Positions 5,162 through 5,196 of a stretch of DNA of 5,196 nucleotides are shown here, piece by piece. The DNA is taken from the NCBI GenBank assembly GCA_044507115.1, contig JBIQJZ010000247.1:1-5196 (forward strand), given 5' to 3'. The translations under genes were made by a program, and so were the position numbers. Origin of the DNA: Chryseosolibacter sp044507115. GTDB taxonomy: Bacteria > Bacteroidota > Bacteroidia > Cytophagales > Cyclobacteriaceae. Positions within the stretch are counted from its first letter, which is position 1; each line of letters opens with the position of its first letter. The notes under the pieces were generated by a model. That model was given only the letters and a program-made list of their open reading frames with translations. It ran no database searches and was not told the origin of the DNA.

Positions 5162-5196
5162 TCAGAACTTTATTCCAATCATTCCCATGAAGTTTC
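5162..5196 (-). CDS. C-terminal end of a probable outer-membrane beta-barrel protein (cut by window edge)
   Basis: From the right edge leftward the reverse strand reads NFMGMIGIKF followed by TGA (5162-5164). A final strand with alternating hydrophobic residues, glycines and a terminal phenylalanine is the usual end of an outer-membrane beta-barrel protein, where the last aromatic residue is a recognition signal for barrel assembly. A strong hairpin lies 6 bp after the stop, consistent with a gene end. Only ten residues are visible, so the family (TonB-dependent receptor, PorV-like or another barrel) cannot be named. The alternative is a forward gene starting at the ATG at 5187-5189 (M-K-F), for which there is only a three-codon view. 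Confidence 0.42.
   Translation of the reverse strand, partial: NFMGMIGIKF

Noticed and set aside
1..5196. CRISPR arrays, tRNA/rRNA genes, insertion sequences, phage, toxin-antitoxin or defence genes.
   Set aside because: I saw no spaced direct repeats, cloverleaf or rRNA-like sequence, transposase motifs or known defence domains; nearly all bases are accounted for by seven housekeeping-type genes plus one short terminal fragment.

Overview
The window looks like ordinary chromosomal DNA from a member of the Bacteroidetes (Bacteroidota), roughly half G+C by eye. Several points support this. A ruvX/yqgF gene sits directly upstream of def. RuvX has the C-terminal wording 'GGMKKKDRQ...DKISATLILQ' typical of that phylum. 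The UbiA-type prenyltransferase reads 'GYIINDYYDVKIDLINKPER'. Most start codons lack a Shine-Dalgarno sequence. This is inference from remembered family features; no search was run.

Layout, left to right. Positions 1-1365 hold a leftward gene set read in the order hemerythrin-domain protein, ruvX (yqgF), def. def runs off the left edge and only its first 37 residues are present. A 134-bp divergent intergenic region (1366-1499) separates this set from a rightward pair: a CtpA-type S41 protease and a hotdog-fold acyl-CoA thioesterase. The thioesterase converges, with only 8 bp between stop codons, on a second leftward pair read UbiA-family prenyltransferase then purN. Upstream of the UbiA gene lie a short leader with an inverted repeat, a perfect 12-bp palindrome and, at the right edge, what reads as the last ten codons of a leftward outer-membrane beta-barrel protein. 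Coding density is very high; the largest gene-free stretch is the 134-bp divergent region.

The products cover RNA processing/DNA metabolism (RuvX), N-terminal maturation of proteins (Def), non-haem di-iron chemistry (hemerythrin-like), envelope proteolysis (CtpA), acyl-thioester hydrolysis, purine synthesis (PurN) and isoprenoid or ether-lipid synthesis (UbiA). They do not form one evident pathway, and I see no mobile element, CRISPR array, RNA gene, toxin-antitoxin pair or defence system. The points most worth a second look are the hemerythrin protein, whose ScdA-like N-terminal domain has lost its Cys-Cys-Gly-Gly motif; the palindrome at 5128-5155; the hairpin that would present the UbiA Shine-Dalgarno sequence in its loop; and the dyad in the divergent promoter region. 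I found no convincing case for a wholly new system.
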